A DNA stretch of 64,000 bases from Sclerurus mexicanus (Eukaryota; Chordata; Aves; Passeriformes; Furnariidae), in contig VWZF01005252.1 in NCBI GenBank assembly GCA_013396755.1, forward strand, positions 1 to 64,000. Reading direction: 5' to 3'. Made by a program: the position numbers and the translations under genes. A model generated the notes under the pieces. That model was not told the origin of the DNA, made no database searches, and was given only the letters and a program-made list of their open reading frames with translations. Within the stretch, counting starts at the first letter, position 1. Every line of letters starts with the position of its first letter. Shown here one piece after another: positions 9,901 to 21,200 of this stretch.

Positions 9901-11467
9901 TGGACTGATACAGTAAATTTATTTTCAGATAAACTTCAGGTGGTACTGAATGAGAAGAAAGGTATCTTGTAGAGGTTAGTTTTTAGTCAAGATGTTCTTT
10001 CATGTGCAGCATTCAAGGGAGGAAATGTAGCCCTGCCATGCTAAGAATTTGACACTAAGAATTTCCACACTCTTTATATAATAGCTGTATAAGAGTTTTT
10101 ATAATCATTTACAGCTAGAAGTCTATAACATCAGAGAAGTTTTCTTGTCCAATCATGTCTTCGAAATATTGCATAGTTGTCCTCCCCTGTGATTTCTTTG
10201 CTCTGAATCACTCTCATAGTAAATATTTTTGTAAGCAAAAACCCTGCCCTGTAACTAAATTTTAACTTGACTTTTTGAAGACTTAATGAATTCTAATTAG
10301 AAATTATATTGATATTCTGGATGCTTGTTGGCAGGAGATGTTGATTTGATTAACTGTACTAATATTAGATAATATTACTTGAAAATATAAAGGATTAAGG
10401 TTTCAAAAGATTCTAATAAAACCAGAATTGAAAACTTGGAAAGATCGGTGCTGGGGAAGTGAGGGAGATGGAAGACAGCCAAATAAACTGGAAGTTTCAT
10501 TATTGTCCACTTCTATTTTTTTTAGTACAGATCTTAGACTATTTAGAACTTTCTCTTAATGCTCCACTTCCTGAAATCCTGTAATTAGCAGAAAAATAGA
10601 TTTTAATTAAAAGTATTTCAGGACCTCATTGATTGAAAAAAATGAAATCACAGGAAAAAAATATTTCAATTGCAGGCATTTAAAGATGGGGGTGCTAGAA
10701 AGCAAATAATGCACTGCTTTTCAAAATGTGCACTTGAAAGGTGTCACTTAATGCGTATTTTTAAATATATTTCAGACTTGTTTTGACTGAAAATTTTTGC
10801 TTAAAATTATAGTTCTTTCTGAGACATTCCTAATGTTTTCTTTAATTGAAGGTTTACAATAACATGCCTATAAATAACAACTGTTTAGATTCTTTCATTG
10901 AGTTAAAAATTTTTTGCTAGTAAAATGAATGCAAGAACATTCAAGCAATATTCTACGGAAGTTCACAGGTGGATAGCATAAGCAAACAAGAAGGACTCAC
11001 AAAATCACTGAACAAGTCCGAAGCCCAGTGAGAGCACATGAGGAGGTTAGTTACTAGTACAGTGTTGGCTTCTTGCAGGATGCTGTATCTCTGAAGTCCT
11101 CTCTTTCTGTGTGTGGAATCCATGCCTGCTTCTAACTTGGGGAAGCAGGTCTTCATAAACAGCTTTTATTTCCTATGCAGAGAGGGCAGTTTAAAGAAAG
11201 AGCAAAGTTCATTGTTCCCTGGGGAAAGCAAAACTCCCTCTCCCATGTCAGGAGGGACAATAGTTTCTCCTTGCACTTGGGCTGTACAGACCTGATTATC
11301 TGAGGACTGAAGAGGTTCATGAGTATAAAGGTGCTTATCTGCCATGATACTACCTGGTTGCCTGAGATGCACTTTCGCCTTTGGCAATCTGAGAATGGTG
11401 CAGAGCTATGAACTTGTCTTTCATTCCAAATTGCCTTCTGTTCTTTACATGGCTACTCAGGGAGGGT
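6984..11467. other. Long gene-free AT-rich interval
   Basis: No coding region is supported. Frames of up to about 140 codons (7769-8188, 9516-9881) have ordinary low-complexity translations without domains, signal peptides or splice context. No LTR, CR1 tail or structured repeat was recognised. Confidence 0.4.
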
Positions 11468-11600
11468 GGGCAGGCCCTGGCACAGGTTGCCCAGAGAAGC
11501 TGTGGCTGCCCCAACCCAGAAGTGTCCAAGGCCAGGTTGGATGGGGCTTGGAGCAACTTCGGCTAGTGGAAGGTGTCCCTGCCCATGGCAGGTGTGCCTT
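11468..11600 (+). mobile_element. CR1 3' fragment
   Basis: Contains the standard CR1 3' UTR phrases on the plus strand: GGTTGCCCAGAGAAGCTGTG, CCAAGGCCAGGTTGGATGGG, and CTAGTGGAAGGTGTCCCTGC. The element breaks off before the terminal GATGATCTTTAAGG and short-repeat end. Confidence 0.9.
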
Positions 11601-12864
11601 TGAGGGGCACATCTGCCTGCTGTAAGGGGAGATGGGGTTGAGGACACCTTGATGAGAGTGAGAAGAGGCTGAGAGAATTGTTTATGATTTAGTTTCTCAC
11701 TGTTGCAATGAAAAAGGCTGGCTGTCCTCAGAACAAAGCCACTGTCTCATGCAGGTTGACCTGATGCATAGTAGTAAACATGTCAGCTTTGAACAGATGA
11801 GGGAGTGCCTGCACTGCCAGTCAGGGCTCTTGGGGAGGCAGCAGCCAAGAGCAAGTGGAAAGCAAGCACACATTCAGCTATTAATCTGCAAAAAGCAGCA
11901 ATTCTGGAATTTGTGTGGTGCTCAGGCAGCAGAGCGTGTAAAGACTAATGCAGAAGAATTGATGGAAGGCTTCCTGAACCAGGAGAGGCTGTGTTCATGC
12001 AGTGCTGGAAATTTGGAATGAACTAAAAGCACTAGATGAAAACTCATCACCTACTGAGCAGGCAGCACCATTCAGGCAAACACACTCAGGATTTCATAGC
12101 CAATGTGCCTAAAACTTTAACAGCATAATTATATTTCAGTGTTAAATATGACATTTTCCTTTGTCTCTGCTGGCACAGTGTCTTCGATCAATGAAAAGAT
12201 GGAAGGCAGCAGAAAAGAGGAAGGAATATTTACTTTGGTGGCAATTGCAAACATTTTACCTGCTTTTTATTGGAAGTATATCATTACAGCAAAATATGAA
12301 CATTTTTATGTCATGATTTTTTCCCAAGATCAATGCTACATATTTTACATCCCACATCAACTTTCCTGTGACTAATGCTAGTCAGGAACTTTACAGAGGA
12401 TACAGTCTCTGTCCTGTCATTTGATACTGTCACACTCCTCTGAGGAAACAGGATATCAATGTAACAGCTCAGGAGAGATAAAATTAGTATTCTTTCCAAA
12501 TAGTTGAGATACTACGTAATAATTTGAGATATGTGTCTTGTAGACCTCTGTTTACAAGAAAATAAAGACTGTTGGCAAAAGAAAGAGATCTTTAAAATAC
12601 CGGGGAAAAGAAAATGTGGAAATACTTGAAGATTTGCAAAATATGGATTTACTGACAAGATTAGAAATATGAATACATGAACATTAATAAATGAAAGGGT
12701 TTAGCTTTTGTACTGTTGAAAAAATACTGTAAAACTCAAAAACCTGGCAGACTGATGAAAGGCTCACGCTATGTTAATTTTCAACAACAATTGCAAAAAT
12801 GAAACTAAGACAAAACAACAACAAATTCAGGAAGAATCTTAGGCCTGAGATTTGCTCTCTTACT
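11601..12864. other. Non-coding interval
   Basis: No gene or recognised repeat. Short frames at 11749-12021 and 12139-12375 have no identifiable domain. Confidence 0.4.
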
Positions 12865-13183
12865 TGCGGCAAGCTGAGGGGTTTGCTCCCCCCTTTCCCA
12901 TCCTCTCCCGGGCCACCTGGTCAGCAGCCACGTGGTCTCCACATGTCCCAGCAAAGAGACACACACACACTGGGGGCAGGAAAGCAGAGAGAGCTTTAAT
13001 CACCTGGCCAGGCTTTTTATAGGGCTTCCCAGCCCATAGGGTTCAAGGGGAAGGGTTAACAACAGACCAATCAGAGGGGTTTCACCTGGCCTGGCCAAGG
13101 TTTGCATACTAATTAGAAAGACAAAGGGTCCAAGGAAGGGGGAGTAACTCAGGGAAAAAGGGTAAAAACTTCATGTTACAACA
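12865..13183 (-). mobile_element. Solo LTR 1, short-LTR endogenous retrovirus family
   Basis: On the minus strand the order is as expected for an LTR: a TGT start at 13183, ATTGG (inverted CCAAT), a TATAAAA box (plus-strand TTTTTATAGG, 13013-13023), an ATTAAA poly(A) signal (plus TTTAAT at 12995), and a G-rich stretch before the end near 12865. It aligns in this order and in length (319 bp) with the LTR at 13876-14188, including shared phrases such as GTATGCAA, GGTTAAC and TGGCC. The ends are approximate and no target-site duplication was found. Confidence 0.7.
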
Positions 13184-13875
13184 CAGTAAAAGAGGCATTC
13201 TGGCTGGGTTCTCCATCCTTCCCAGAGACCCATCTCTTGCATGACTTATTCCACTTCTGATATTGTGAATCTATTCCCACACTTTCTAATTTAAAAGAAA
13301 AGGTTTCTTGGGACAAGGAAAATGTCATGAATGTTTCAGAGACAAACCCAGCATAAATTAGAGCATTGTTCACAAAGAATAAATACTGGAATTTACATAC
13401 ATGTTCTTATTAACAGAGTTGCCAAAATGCTATTTGAGATAAAAGCATAAGAACTTGTTTTGTGCTGAATCAAAATTGATTTATTAGCTGTAGAAGAAAT
13501 TCTACTTTTTAAAATTTAAACAACTATAAACTGTAATAAATCTTGCTGCAAGGACATGAGCTTGCTGACTTTCTAAAAATCTTTGAAACACTCCATGACA
13601 CCAAGATAAAATTAAATGCAATGATTGGTGTGGAGCAATGTTTTTCATCTATTTGATTTTTCTGTATTTTAGACAGAGGGGGAAAGGCATTAAAGACCTT
13701 GGTGAGTCTGGGGACTTGTTGATTAACATAGAATTGTACACACAGGCAGCAGACTGGAAAAATCCCATGTATGACAGGCTAACCTGTATTTTTTCTTGTG
13801 GTATGGATAAAATATTCTGATTTCATAATGTATGAAGATTAATTTGGAAAAAAAAGTAATTTTTAAAAAACAACA
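13184..13875. other. Unique sequence between two related LTRs
   Basis: 692 bp of AT-rich DNA without a retroviral primer-binding site next to the upstream LTR or a polypurine tract next to the downstream one. I therefore read it as host sequence between two independent insertions, not as the body of a provirus. Confidence 0.55.
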
Positions 13876-14188
13876 TGTAGCAGTCAAGGGGAATGCTCCC
13901 CCCTTGTCCCCCCCCTCCATGCGGTCCCCGAAATGCCCCAGGAAGGAGACACACAGAGGTCACAAGAGAGGAGAAGCAGAGAGAGAGAGAGAGTTTATTC
14001 ACATGGTCAGGGGTATTTAAGGGTTTCACAACCAATGGGGAAAGGGTTAACTAAGGGGCCAATGAGGGGATTTCACATAGCCTTACAAGGACAAATTCTT
14101 GCATACTAAGTTAGGGAGATAAGGAGCTTCAAAAAGTTTTTGGGAAGAAGAAGGAAAAAAACCAACTGAGAATCCATTTTATATCACA
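13876..14188 (-). mobile_element. Solo LTR 2, same family as LTR 1
   Basis: Minus-strand LTR of 313 bp running from TGTGATATAAAATGG at 14188 to GACTGCTACA at 13876. It holds CCAAT-type motifs (ACCAATGGGG is the minus-strand-read ATTGG region near 14030), a TTAAATAC TATA-like box near 14015, an AATAAA poly(A) signal (plus TTTATT near 13994) and a GA/CT-rich R region. A short AAAAAC direct repeat (13866-13871 and 14191-14196) flanks it but is offset by a few bases from the TG/CA ends, so it is only a tentative target-site duplication. Confidence 0.75.
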
Positions 14189-17100
14189 CTAAAAACTTCA
14201 GTTTTTAAGGCATTTTGGCTATCTTCTTCTATTAGGTCCACTACCAAACCAACAATCCTAAGTATGGCAAAAAGACCTCCTTGAATTCAGTGTATTTGCT
14301 CTTGGCTGGCATCATTTTGCTGTGAGAAGTCAACATGGCTTGGTCTGTTGGCTTTGTTTCTGATATGTAATTCATTGCCACATGACTGAAAGTTTTCCTC
14401 ATGTGTCCCTGTAATATTTCAATGTCCATCCTCAAAATTACCAGCCGTGCTTTAGTTGGCCATAGAAAAGTACTTCGGCCTGCTATCAAAATACTCATGA
14501 AATGCAGAATGTTCAGTATGGTCTTATGCAGTGGGCTCTGTGATAAGACATAAAAGAGCATTATCTGAGATTCACTGGGACTGGGGAGAAATATTGTTTG
14601 GTATGGCCAAGAATTATGGAAACCAAAAAGGATTAAGTGGTACTGTAGAGAAAAGTCTCTTTACTTGGATTTAGGAATCACACCATTTATACATAACAAA
14701 CACCCATTTTTATATTCACTGCTGTGAGACCAACCTATAGTACAAAGCATTTCCAAGAGGTTTTTTCTCACACATTTTTTCTGAGTACTTACATTTCAAC
14801 AGTATGCCAATATTTCCTTGTTCTAGTACAATAAACACAACTGGTGAGCCATTAAAGGTATCCTTTTCCTTTCCCTCTTTTTTTCCTACCCATTGCCTGC
14901 TCCAACCTGAACATGATTGTTAAGAGAGGTTCAGTTTTCTTTACTGTAGTAATTTTTCTTGGTATCTCTTGCTCTTTGTCACTTGTGAACTGGGTAATCT
15001 ATGCTCTCTCGTAAAGAAATCTGGTGTGCTGTTTCAAGACTAACAAAGAGAAACCCTCAAGCCACAGCTAAAGGACTGATCACCTCACTTATAGTAGTGC
15101 GCACTTATTTCTGCAGGTGAGTGTGGCCAGTAGAATAACACTGGTGTCCTCCACATAGTACGTCTTCCTTGAGGACTGGGACAGGTGGAACATCCTGTCA
15201 GGAGCCTTGTGAGTGAGGCAGAAGAGGAAGGGAAGTCTTGAACCTGACTCAAGTGAGCCAGTATTAGGTCTCCAGTGACACCACGTGGTGTCCTGTCACT
15301 GCAGGTGCAGGAAACACTTTGTTTCCAAGAACAAAGAGAGAATTATCTTTCATATTTGGGTGTTGTACAGTAGTTCTTAAACTGCAGTGGAAGCAAGGGA
15401 CACTTTTTTCCTCAACTTAATGCAATCACCTAATTTTGATATTAATTTGGATATGTGTGTAAAAGGCAGTTAATCAATATGTTTTGTGTAGTGGGAACAG
15501 AGCTGACATTGTCAACCGGTCCCGTATGGAATATTTGATTTTCTTTTAATTACTTATTTAGTTCCTGTGTTCCATAGAACAGATTTTACAGACTTGCTTC
15601 CTTGGCTTAATTCCTCGTGGATGAAGGAAAATCAATACAAATGAAGGCTCAGCTTTGGAAATATCTATATTTGCGTTCAGTGTAGTTACTCAAATTCCTA
15701 ATAATTCAGAAGAGCAGATCTTCATTTATAAAGTGAGAATAGATAATTTATTTTTATCTCAGTAAAAGCACATATAGACATCATTTGCTATGAAAACCAT
15801 GGCATGATTAAGTATTAATTATATTGCTGGAGGTAACTGCAGGGGGTGAGAGTCTTGAAGTATTGGCTCTTCAGCAAAAGCAATGTTTTATATATGACAT
15901 TATGAAAAATATTCTTGTAGAACAAGCCCTTCAGAGAGAGACTGCTCCAAACCAAGGTTTCTTTACTTCGGTATTTTTAAAGGAAACCATGTTTTTTTGT
16001 TTATATTTTTCCTTTTATATTCTGGTACGTTGTTTTAGAAAGTGGTATCAGGTTGAATCAACTCTTCCATTGTGACATGCAGCCATAGGTGTGCTCTGGC
16101 CACTATATTGCAAAACCTCTCTTTTTATTTGGTTACTGAGTGGGAGCACCTGCAGAATGCCAGGATCTGGTAAAGCTGTAAGCACTTGGGGTGAAGTTGG
16201 CCAGGCTGTGGTGAATATTGAGCCTTTCTTTTGGTTATGGGTGCTCCTGAACTTTTTTAGCAGGATCATATTACTCAGTGTGTACCAGTCCAGAGCTGCA
16301 TGGGCCTGTTGAAAATAGGTGCTAACATTTAAAGCTGTTTGGAAACATTAACTGTTTCTAAAAGCCCAGATCTAAGGAGATGTAGTAACAAATAATACCT
16401 AGCATTCAGATCATGGCTCCTTGGTTCACATCTGCATTACAAAAGAATTCCCTGTGCTCACTTTTTGGTAGTGTTTGGATCACCTTGTACACTGTGATAA
16501 AGTTAATGGCAAAATAAATATATTGCCAAAGCTGCCTATTTTCTGGCAACTGATTTTGAACAACTCTCTTGTTGTCTCTGAGGTCATAACATCTACGTAA
16601 GAGGTAAGAAAGTGACTTCAGGAAGAAGAGAGGTGTGGTTAGTCGCACAGACAAGATCACAGGAAGTTAAACTGCTACAAATTCAGGCTAAATGTAATTA
16701 ATTGTTTCTATACAAAGTCTTGAAGACATGGTAACAAAGGAAGAAATTTCTGAGGGTTTAGGTAGGTTTGCAGTTGAAAATTACCAATTCAATATTTTGC
16801 TTGACTTGCCAATGGGCTGCTTCAATGGAACGAGAAGTTCCTGGTTTGTATGTGTTCATGAGGGAGTGTTGTAACTTGTGCTCAAGTGGTTTCTTGTGTT
16901 TCTCTGACCCACATGTATGAGACACTGGAGTTTTACATTATTATTGGGTCAGAACGACTCAAGTGTGTTTTGGTGGGGAGAGCTTATGGGACAGCCCCGG
17001 AGCAGCTGTCAATCAAATCTCTTATTCTCCTCTCTTCTTACTCTGTCTCTATCTTTACTCCTTTTCTTCTCTTAATCTCTTCTCTTTCTTTACTGCTTTC

Positions 17101-18076
17101 TTAATATTTGGGTAACTTAAAACCTAGTGTGTTGCTTTTTACTAAGTTGCGTGCGTGCTGAGTAATAGCTTTGTGGAATGCTCTGTCCTGCCTGTATGTT
17201 ACTCTTTTGAACTTTTGCCAAGATCCTTATTTCCTCCCATATTTTAAAAGTAAAACTATCTCCTGATAAAACTTATGCATTATATTCTCTTTATGCTGCC
17301 TCAAGGTGTTAAAGAACCAAAGGCTCTGCAGAAGTGCAGTGGGCAAAATTTTGGAGTTTTATATATTTTTAGAAGTGAAACTCCAGGTTGAGGTTGTTGC
17401 TCCATGGCTGGGATATCTTGTGATATCCCACAGCTTAGTGCTGCAGGTGCTGGTGACTTGTGTACCATCAGTATTTCATCTGAAGTGCAGAACTGATTAT
17501 CTCAACAGATCTGATGTCACAGTGTTCTAAGGAGCAAGATTAATTCACATGCTACCTCTGTGAACCATGGAAGAGCCCTGAGTATTATTAATTTAGCTTT
17601 GAGGAATTCTCACTTGGATTAATAGCCTTTTGCAAGGTAGAAGAAGACACTTTTTTCATCAAAGTACCAAGCAGTATGTTTCATGTTGGCATTTGTGAGG
17701 ATTTAATGAGCTCAAACCATGCAGTGTTCTTCAATTAACTTTGATTTTACTTGTGTATTATTTATTTTGGACAATAACTGGAAAATTAGTTTTCATTCAG
17801 GAAACAATTTGAGCTCACCACATCTTGACCTCCTTTACTCTCATATAATTTTAATGAAGACAGAATTGAATTTTATCAGGGATGAGACCAATGCACTTGA
17901 GAAGAGAATCTCTGTCTTTTCTACCCAAAAATGGCAGTTAGAATGATGATGATGAAACTAGACAATAACAATGGAAAATGAATATTTTCATTTTTAAAAG
18001 ATTTTATTTAAGAGTGAGCATGCAGGTATTAACAGCAACAGAAATGTTTGGAGATATCTGCTTTATGTGATAATAT
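14189..18076. other. Gene-free AT-rich interval
   Basis: No supported gene. It holds a strongly pyrimidine-rich tract at about 17015-17105 that could be part of an old LTR or simple sequence. The frame at 14241-14561 (-) has no recognisable domain. Confidence 0.4.
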
Positions 18077-18581
18077 TGTGGAGGTTTGGGTTGGCTCCCT
18101 GCCAAACCAAATGGCTGGCCACACAGATTCCCCTCTCACAAGAGAAAAGAAAAAATGTACCAAAAAAGAATTGTAGTAAAAATATATATATATTCACATA
18201 TATTACAAATATATACAATCAAACACTATGAATCTACAGAATAAGAACCCTAAACAACCCCAAAAAGGGAAAAGGGGGAAGGGAAAGGGAAATGGGACAA
18301 AAATGGGTAAAACCAAAACAAATCAGATACACACACACTCGTAAACTCAGGGAAAAAGCTCAATAAGTAACTAATACAATAAAATCTCACCAAAAGTAAC
18401 TTCCCTTAAGAGAAGCAGTAGAGATCTCCACCTCCGGACGAGTGAGGCACCAGTGTCTCCGATAGGCCTCAGCTCACATAGATAAGAGCTGAGCCAGCAC
18501 AGAGACCTGATGTCCTTCCAATGGAAGATTTAGCTCCTGAAGCTGTCTGAAGCTGTTCCCTCTCTCACCCTGCCTACCACA
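18077..18581 (-). mobile_element. LTR-like block
   Basis: On the minus strand this starts TGTGGTAGG at 18581 and ends CAAACCTCCACA at 18077, giving TG...CA ends. The 3' part contains inverted TTTGGC/GCCAAA-type arms around GGCTCC (18090-18115), similar in style to the terminal palindromes of the other LTRs in this window, plus an AT-rich TATATATA region and A/G-rich stretches. No target-site duplication is visible and it abuts a CR1 tail, so the 5' limit is uncertain. Confidence 0.45.
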
Positions 18582-18720
18582 GAATCACAGAATGGTTTGG
18601 GTTGGAAGGCACCTTAAAGGTCATGTTGTTCCACCCCCTGCCACAGGCAGGTCCACCTTCCACTACCTCAGGTTACTCCAAGCCCCGTCCAACCTTGGAC
18701 ATCCCTCAGGGAGACCCCTT
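18582..18720 (-). mobile_element. CR1 3' end fragment
   Basis: The plus strand reads AGAATCACAGAATGGTTTGG then GTTGGAAGGCACCTTAAAGG, which is the reverse complement of the CR1 terminus (CCTTCCAACCCAAACCATTC and ATTCT repeats). The fragment continues for about 140 bp through CCACTACCTCAGGTTACTCC, which also fits antisense CR1. Confidence 0.9.
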
Positions 18721-19441
18721 TGAAGAGAGGTGTGTCCTAAAGAAGCTGGAGTGGGGGCCATTGCTGGGACTGTTGACCCGAACTGGCCAGAGGATTATTC
18801 TGTACAACAGAACTTCCTGCCCAGTATAGAAACTGGGGGGAACTGGTCAAGAGGGGCCAGTGACAGGGTTATGGAGAGCCAGCCAAAATGCCCTGTGGAG
18901 GGTGTTGATCCCTTTAGAGAGGAGAAATTGCCCTGTGGCAAATGAGAAATCCCCAGGGCAGCACTCGAGACATTTCAGTGTCCCCAGCAGAGCCATCCCA
19001 CAGTGTTTCATCTCATCCACTCCTATCAAGGAAGGGTTTCCCTGCTTGGGGCAGGTCCCCGTCTCCCTGCTCTCCAGCACCCAGACCCAGTGGGAAGCTC
19101 AGCATGTGCCCAGCGGTGCACGCCCTGCTCCCAGTGACACTGGAGCACCTCTCCTGCTGCCTGGTGCTCTGAGGGCACTGGCCAGTGTGCTTTCTCCATG
19201 GGCACCCAGCACCTGGACTGATGCTGAGCCACCCTCTGGACCACTGTGCCCAGCCAGCCCCCATGGGGTGGGCAGAGGCTACACTGAGGCACTGATCCCC
19301 TCCCACTGTCCAAATTACTCAAGGCAAAGAAAGGAACTGCAAAACAAGTCTATTGAAGCAAAGAGGAATGAGGGATGTGGGAGGGCCAGGAGCCTTGATG
19401 CAGGTCACTGGCTCAGGGTTTCTTCTGGCCAGGGTGCTGCA
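18721..19441. other. GC-rich sequence downstream of the four-exon gene
   Basis: This is the likely 3' flank or 3' UTR side of the minus-strand gene that ends at 19442. No canonical AATAAA is seen on the minus strand; the only variant is AATAGA (plus TCTATT, 19349-19354). An open plus-strand frame of 218 codons (18860-19516) overlaps the gene's last exon and I read it as a by-product of high GC. Confidence 0.4.
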
Positions 19442-20124
19442 TCACCACTGTCGTCTTCTTTTTTTCGGCCGGGATGTGGATCTGCGGGAAGGTCTCTTAA
19501 CCCACCGACGTGCTGACTGGTGTGGAGCACTTGGCCTGGTTGCTGCCAACTCTCTTGTTTTGCGGTCCACCTGGATGGTAGTGATGCCCAGCGGAAGCTG
19601 CAAGGGGGTGGGAGCACCGTGGGGCTGACTCTGCACTGGCTGGGCTGTGCAGGGTGACTGGGGCTGGGGGTCAGCAGGTGGGCTGAGGGATGGGGTCAAG
19701 CTGGGGACAGTGGGCATGGCACCCTCGCTGTTCCTTTGCTGTGCCTCCACTGCTGGCTCCTTGGGACAGTCATCTTCCAGCAACCATTCACAGAATTCAA
19801 GGAGCTCATCGACGTCCTCGGCAGTCAAGTTGGGGACATTGGCAGCCAAGACGGTGTCCTCGCTGTCCTCTTGTGCCACCGTTACTTGTTCCTTGGGACA
19901 GCCACTGTTTGCCAGACACTCAAAGAGGTCATCCAGAAGATCATTCAAGGTGGTGCTGTTGGGGACATTGAGGATGGTGTTGTCCCTTGCCACAGTTTCA
20001 GGCTGGATGAGCAGATGGTGGTTGGTGGTGTCTTCTGCCCACTCAGGAATGGCATCTGTGATGGTGGCTGGTTCCTCCTCAGGCAGATCCGTGGGCTTCC
20101 TTGCGGTCAGGGTGGTCACCACAG
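19442..20124 (-). CDS. Exon 4, acidic repeats and basic tail
   Basis: Acceptor CCATTTTCAG precedes 20124. The junction restores GCT (Ala) and continues VVTTLTARKP in frame without needing an ATG. It codes 227 residues: an acidic start, two copies of a VPN-acidic helix-CPKE repeat, a Pro/Gln-rich linker (PPADPQPQSPCTAQP) and a basic C-terminus ending at TGA, 19442-19444. This is the best-supported exon. Confidence 0.7.
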
Positions 20125-21200
20125 CTGAAAATGGAACCCCAAGAGATTGAAGTTTACCTCAGCTTGACTGCCTGCCCACTGTCTCTGCCATCACCCAAAC
20201 TCACCTTTGGGCTTCATCATGGTCCTGCCCATCAGGGCAGGTTGGTGGTGGACGCACAGCACACCAGAGCCCGTGGGGTACAGGGGCTCTACCTGGACCA
20301 CAGCCCTTGTCTGGCGGTGCAGAAGCATCCCCATCACCACCTGCTGTCCCCAGCTATATGCTAAAGGACAGGGAGCAGCCATGGGGGGCAACTGCACTGG
20401 CCAGGGAAGCTGTACCACAGGGGAAAGTGATACCACCTGCCCCAGGGCCCCCAAGGGCCCTGGGATCCCCTGCCTCATGGTGGCTGGGGCCAACTGATGG
20501 GTGCTGGTGTGGAGCTGGACAGGCCCAGAGGGTGGTGGCAGCCCCAGGACAGAGGGCAGCTCCCAGGGAGCTCCTGGGGCTGGCCTGGCCAGGGCAGCAA
20601 AGCTCACGCTGGGCACCTTCAACACTGTCACCTGGAGAGGGAACCCCTCTGTTGGTGGAAGCAAAGGGAGTGATGAGGTGAGATATTGGTGGGCAGAGCC
20701 ACCTGGGAGTACCTGGAGGGCAGGACTCCCAGGAGGAGTGGGAGCCTGCTGCTGTACCTGTCATGGTGCTTGGGGCAGTCTGGGGTTTGTTTGGGGCAAA
20801 CAACATTCTGGGGGTTCCATCACCAAGGCGACTGTTTGGGGCAAACAGCGTTCTGGGCATTCCATTGCCAGTTTGGGATCCAAACAACACTCACTTCTGC
20901 CAGCATTGTGATGAAATGAAGTGCTGCCCACCATCACGAAGGTGACAGATGAGGAGATGTGGGTATCCTCTGGGATGGCCAGGTGCCCTCTGTTCCCTTC
21001 CAGCTCTGTCCCTTCTTCCAGCATCAAAGCTGCTGCCAGCTCTGGAACAGCAAACTGGAAATGCCCTGTTGTTTCCAAAGTGAACTGTTCCAAGTGGGAC
21101 AACCCAGACACACCCAGACACTTCTGGCCATGGCATGAGGAGAGTTGTACCTTTCCCACTCACCTGCCAGGTCTTCACTGGCTGTTTTGTCAGTAGCCAT
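19442..21200 (-). CDS. Four-exon gene, unidentified probable nuclear protein
   Basis: Spliced minus-strand model of 436 residues: exons 21200-21164, 21041-20895, 20648-20205 and 20124-19442. All introns (122, 246, 80 nt) are GT-AG with GTGAGT or GTGAG donors, and all are phase 1, which chance would not readily give. Residues 1-61 are short and polar. Residues 62-209 are Pro/Leu/Val-rich. Residues 263-333 hold two 43-44 residue repeats: VPN at 263 and 306, an acidic leucine-rich helix (DLLDDLFECL; DVDELLEFCEWLLEDD), then CPKE at 285 and 329. The C-terminus is strongly basic (RPKKRRRQW), a likely nuclear-localisation signal. Acidic helices plus a basic tail suggest a transcription co-regulator. 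The basic end and the EWL helix faintly recall the NUT family, but that is a guess. Start ATG at 21200 has A at -3 and G at +4; an in-frame ATG at 21272 is a weaker alternative. Function unknown. Confidence 0.65.
20205..20648 (-). CDS. Exon 3, proline-rich, of the four-exon gene
   Basis: Acceptor TTGCTTCCACCAACAG precedes 20648; the first complete codons read GFPLQVTVLKVPSV. 148 residues rich in Pro, Leu, Val and Gly, with no charged clusters, ending MMKPK before the donor GTGAGT at 20204. The long open frame in both this and other frames reflects GC richness, so the splice-phase match is the stronger evidence. Confidence 0.6.
20790..20880 (-). repeat. 45 bp imperfect repeat inside intron 2
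   Basis: TTTGGGGCAAAC begins at 20790 and at 20835, each followed by AACATTCTGG or AGCGTTCTGG and a CATTCC/GTTCC end; a third, decayed copy starts near 20872. On the minus strand one frame reads LFAPN twice (GMPRTLFAPN, GTPRMLFAPN). That frame ends at a CATGACAG/GTACAG donor-like site near 20755-20760, so the repeat may be a lost or alternative exon, but no acceptor of matching phase was found. Confidence 0.6.
20895..21041 (-). CDS. Exon 2 of the four-exon gene
   Basis: Acceptor TTTGCTGTTCCAG precedes 21041. Joined to exon 1 the first codon becomes GAG, giving E then LAAALMLEEGTELEG. 49 residues, ending in HHNAGR and one base before the donor GTGAGT at 20894. The frame stays open through the exon, and the neighbouring frames translate less plausibly. 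Confidence 0.6.
21164..21200 (-). CDS. Exon 1 coding part of the four-exon gene
   Basis: 37 nt coding MATDKTASEDLA plus one base. The ATG context is AAGATGG. The exon ends GGCAG followed by a perfect GTGAGT donor (plus-strand 21158-21163). The frame is open upstream to an ATG at 21272 in a poorer context. Confidence 0.6.

Noticed and set aside
12865..14188. Compact provirus or TRIM element bounded by LTR 1 and LTR 2
   Set aside because: No primer-binding site after the upstream LTR, no polypurine tract before the downstream one, and no matching outer target duplication.
18860..19516. 218-codon plus-strand open frame
   Set aside because: It overlaps the best-supported exon of the minus-strand gene, lies in GC-rich DNA where stops are rare, and has no domain or splice context.
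20354..20890. 178-codon minus-strand frame crossing exon 3 in another frame
   Set aside because: Only the exon 3 frame gives consistent splice phases with exons 2 and 4; this one is open because of base composition and the 45 bp repeat.
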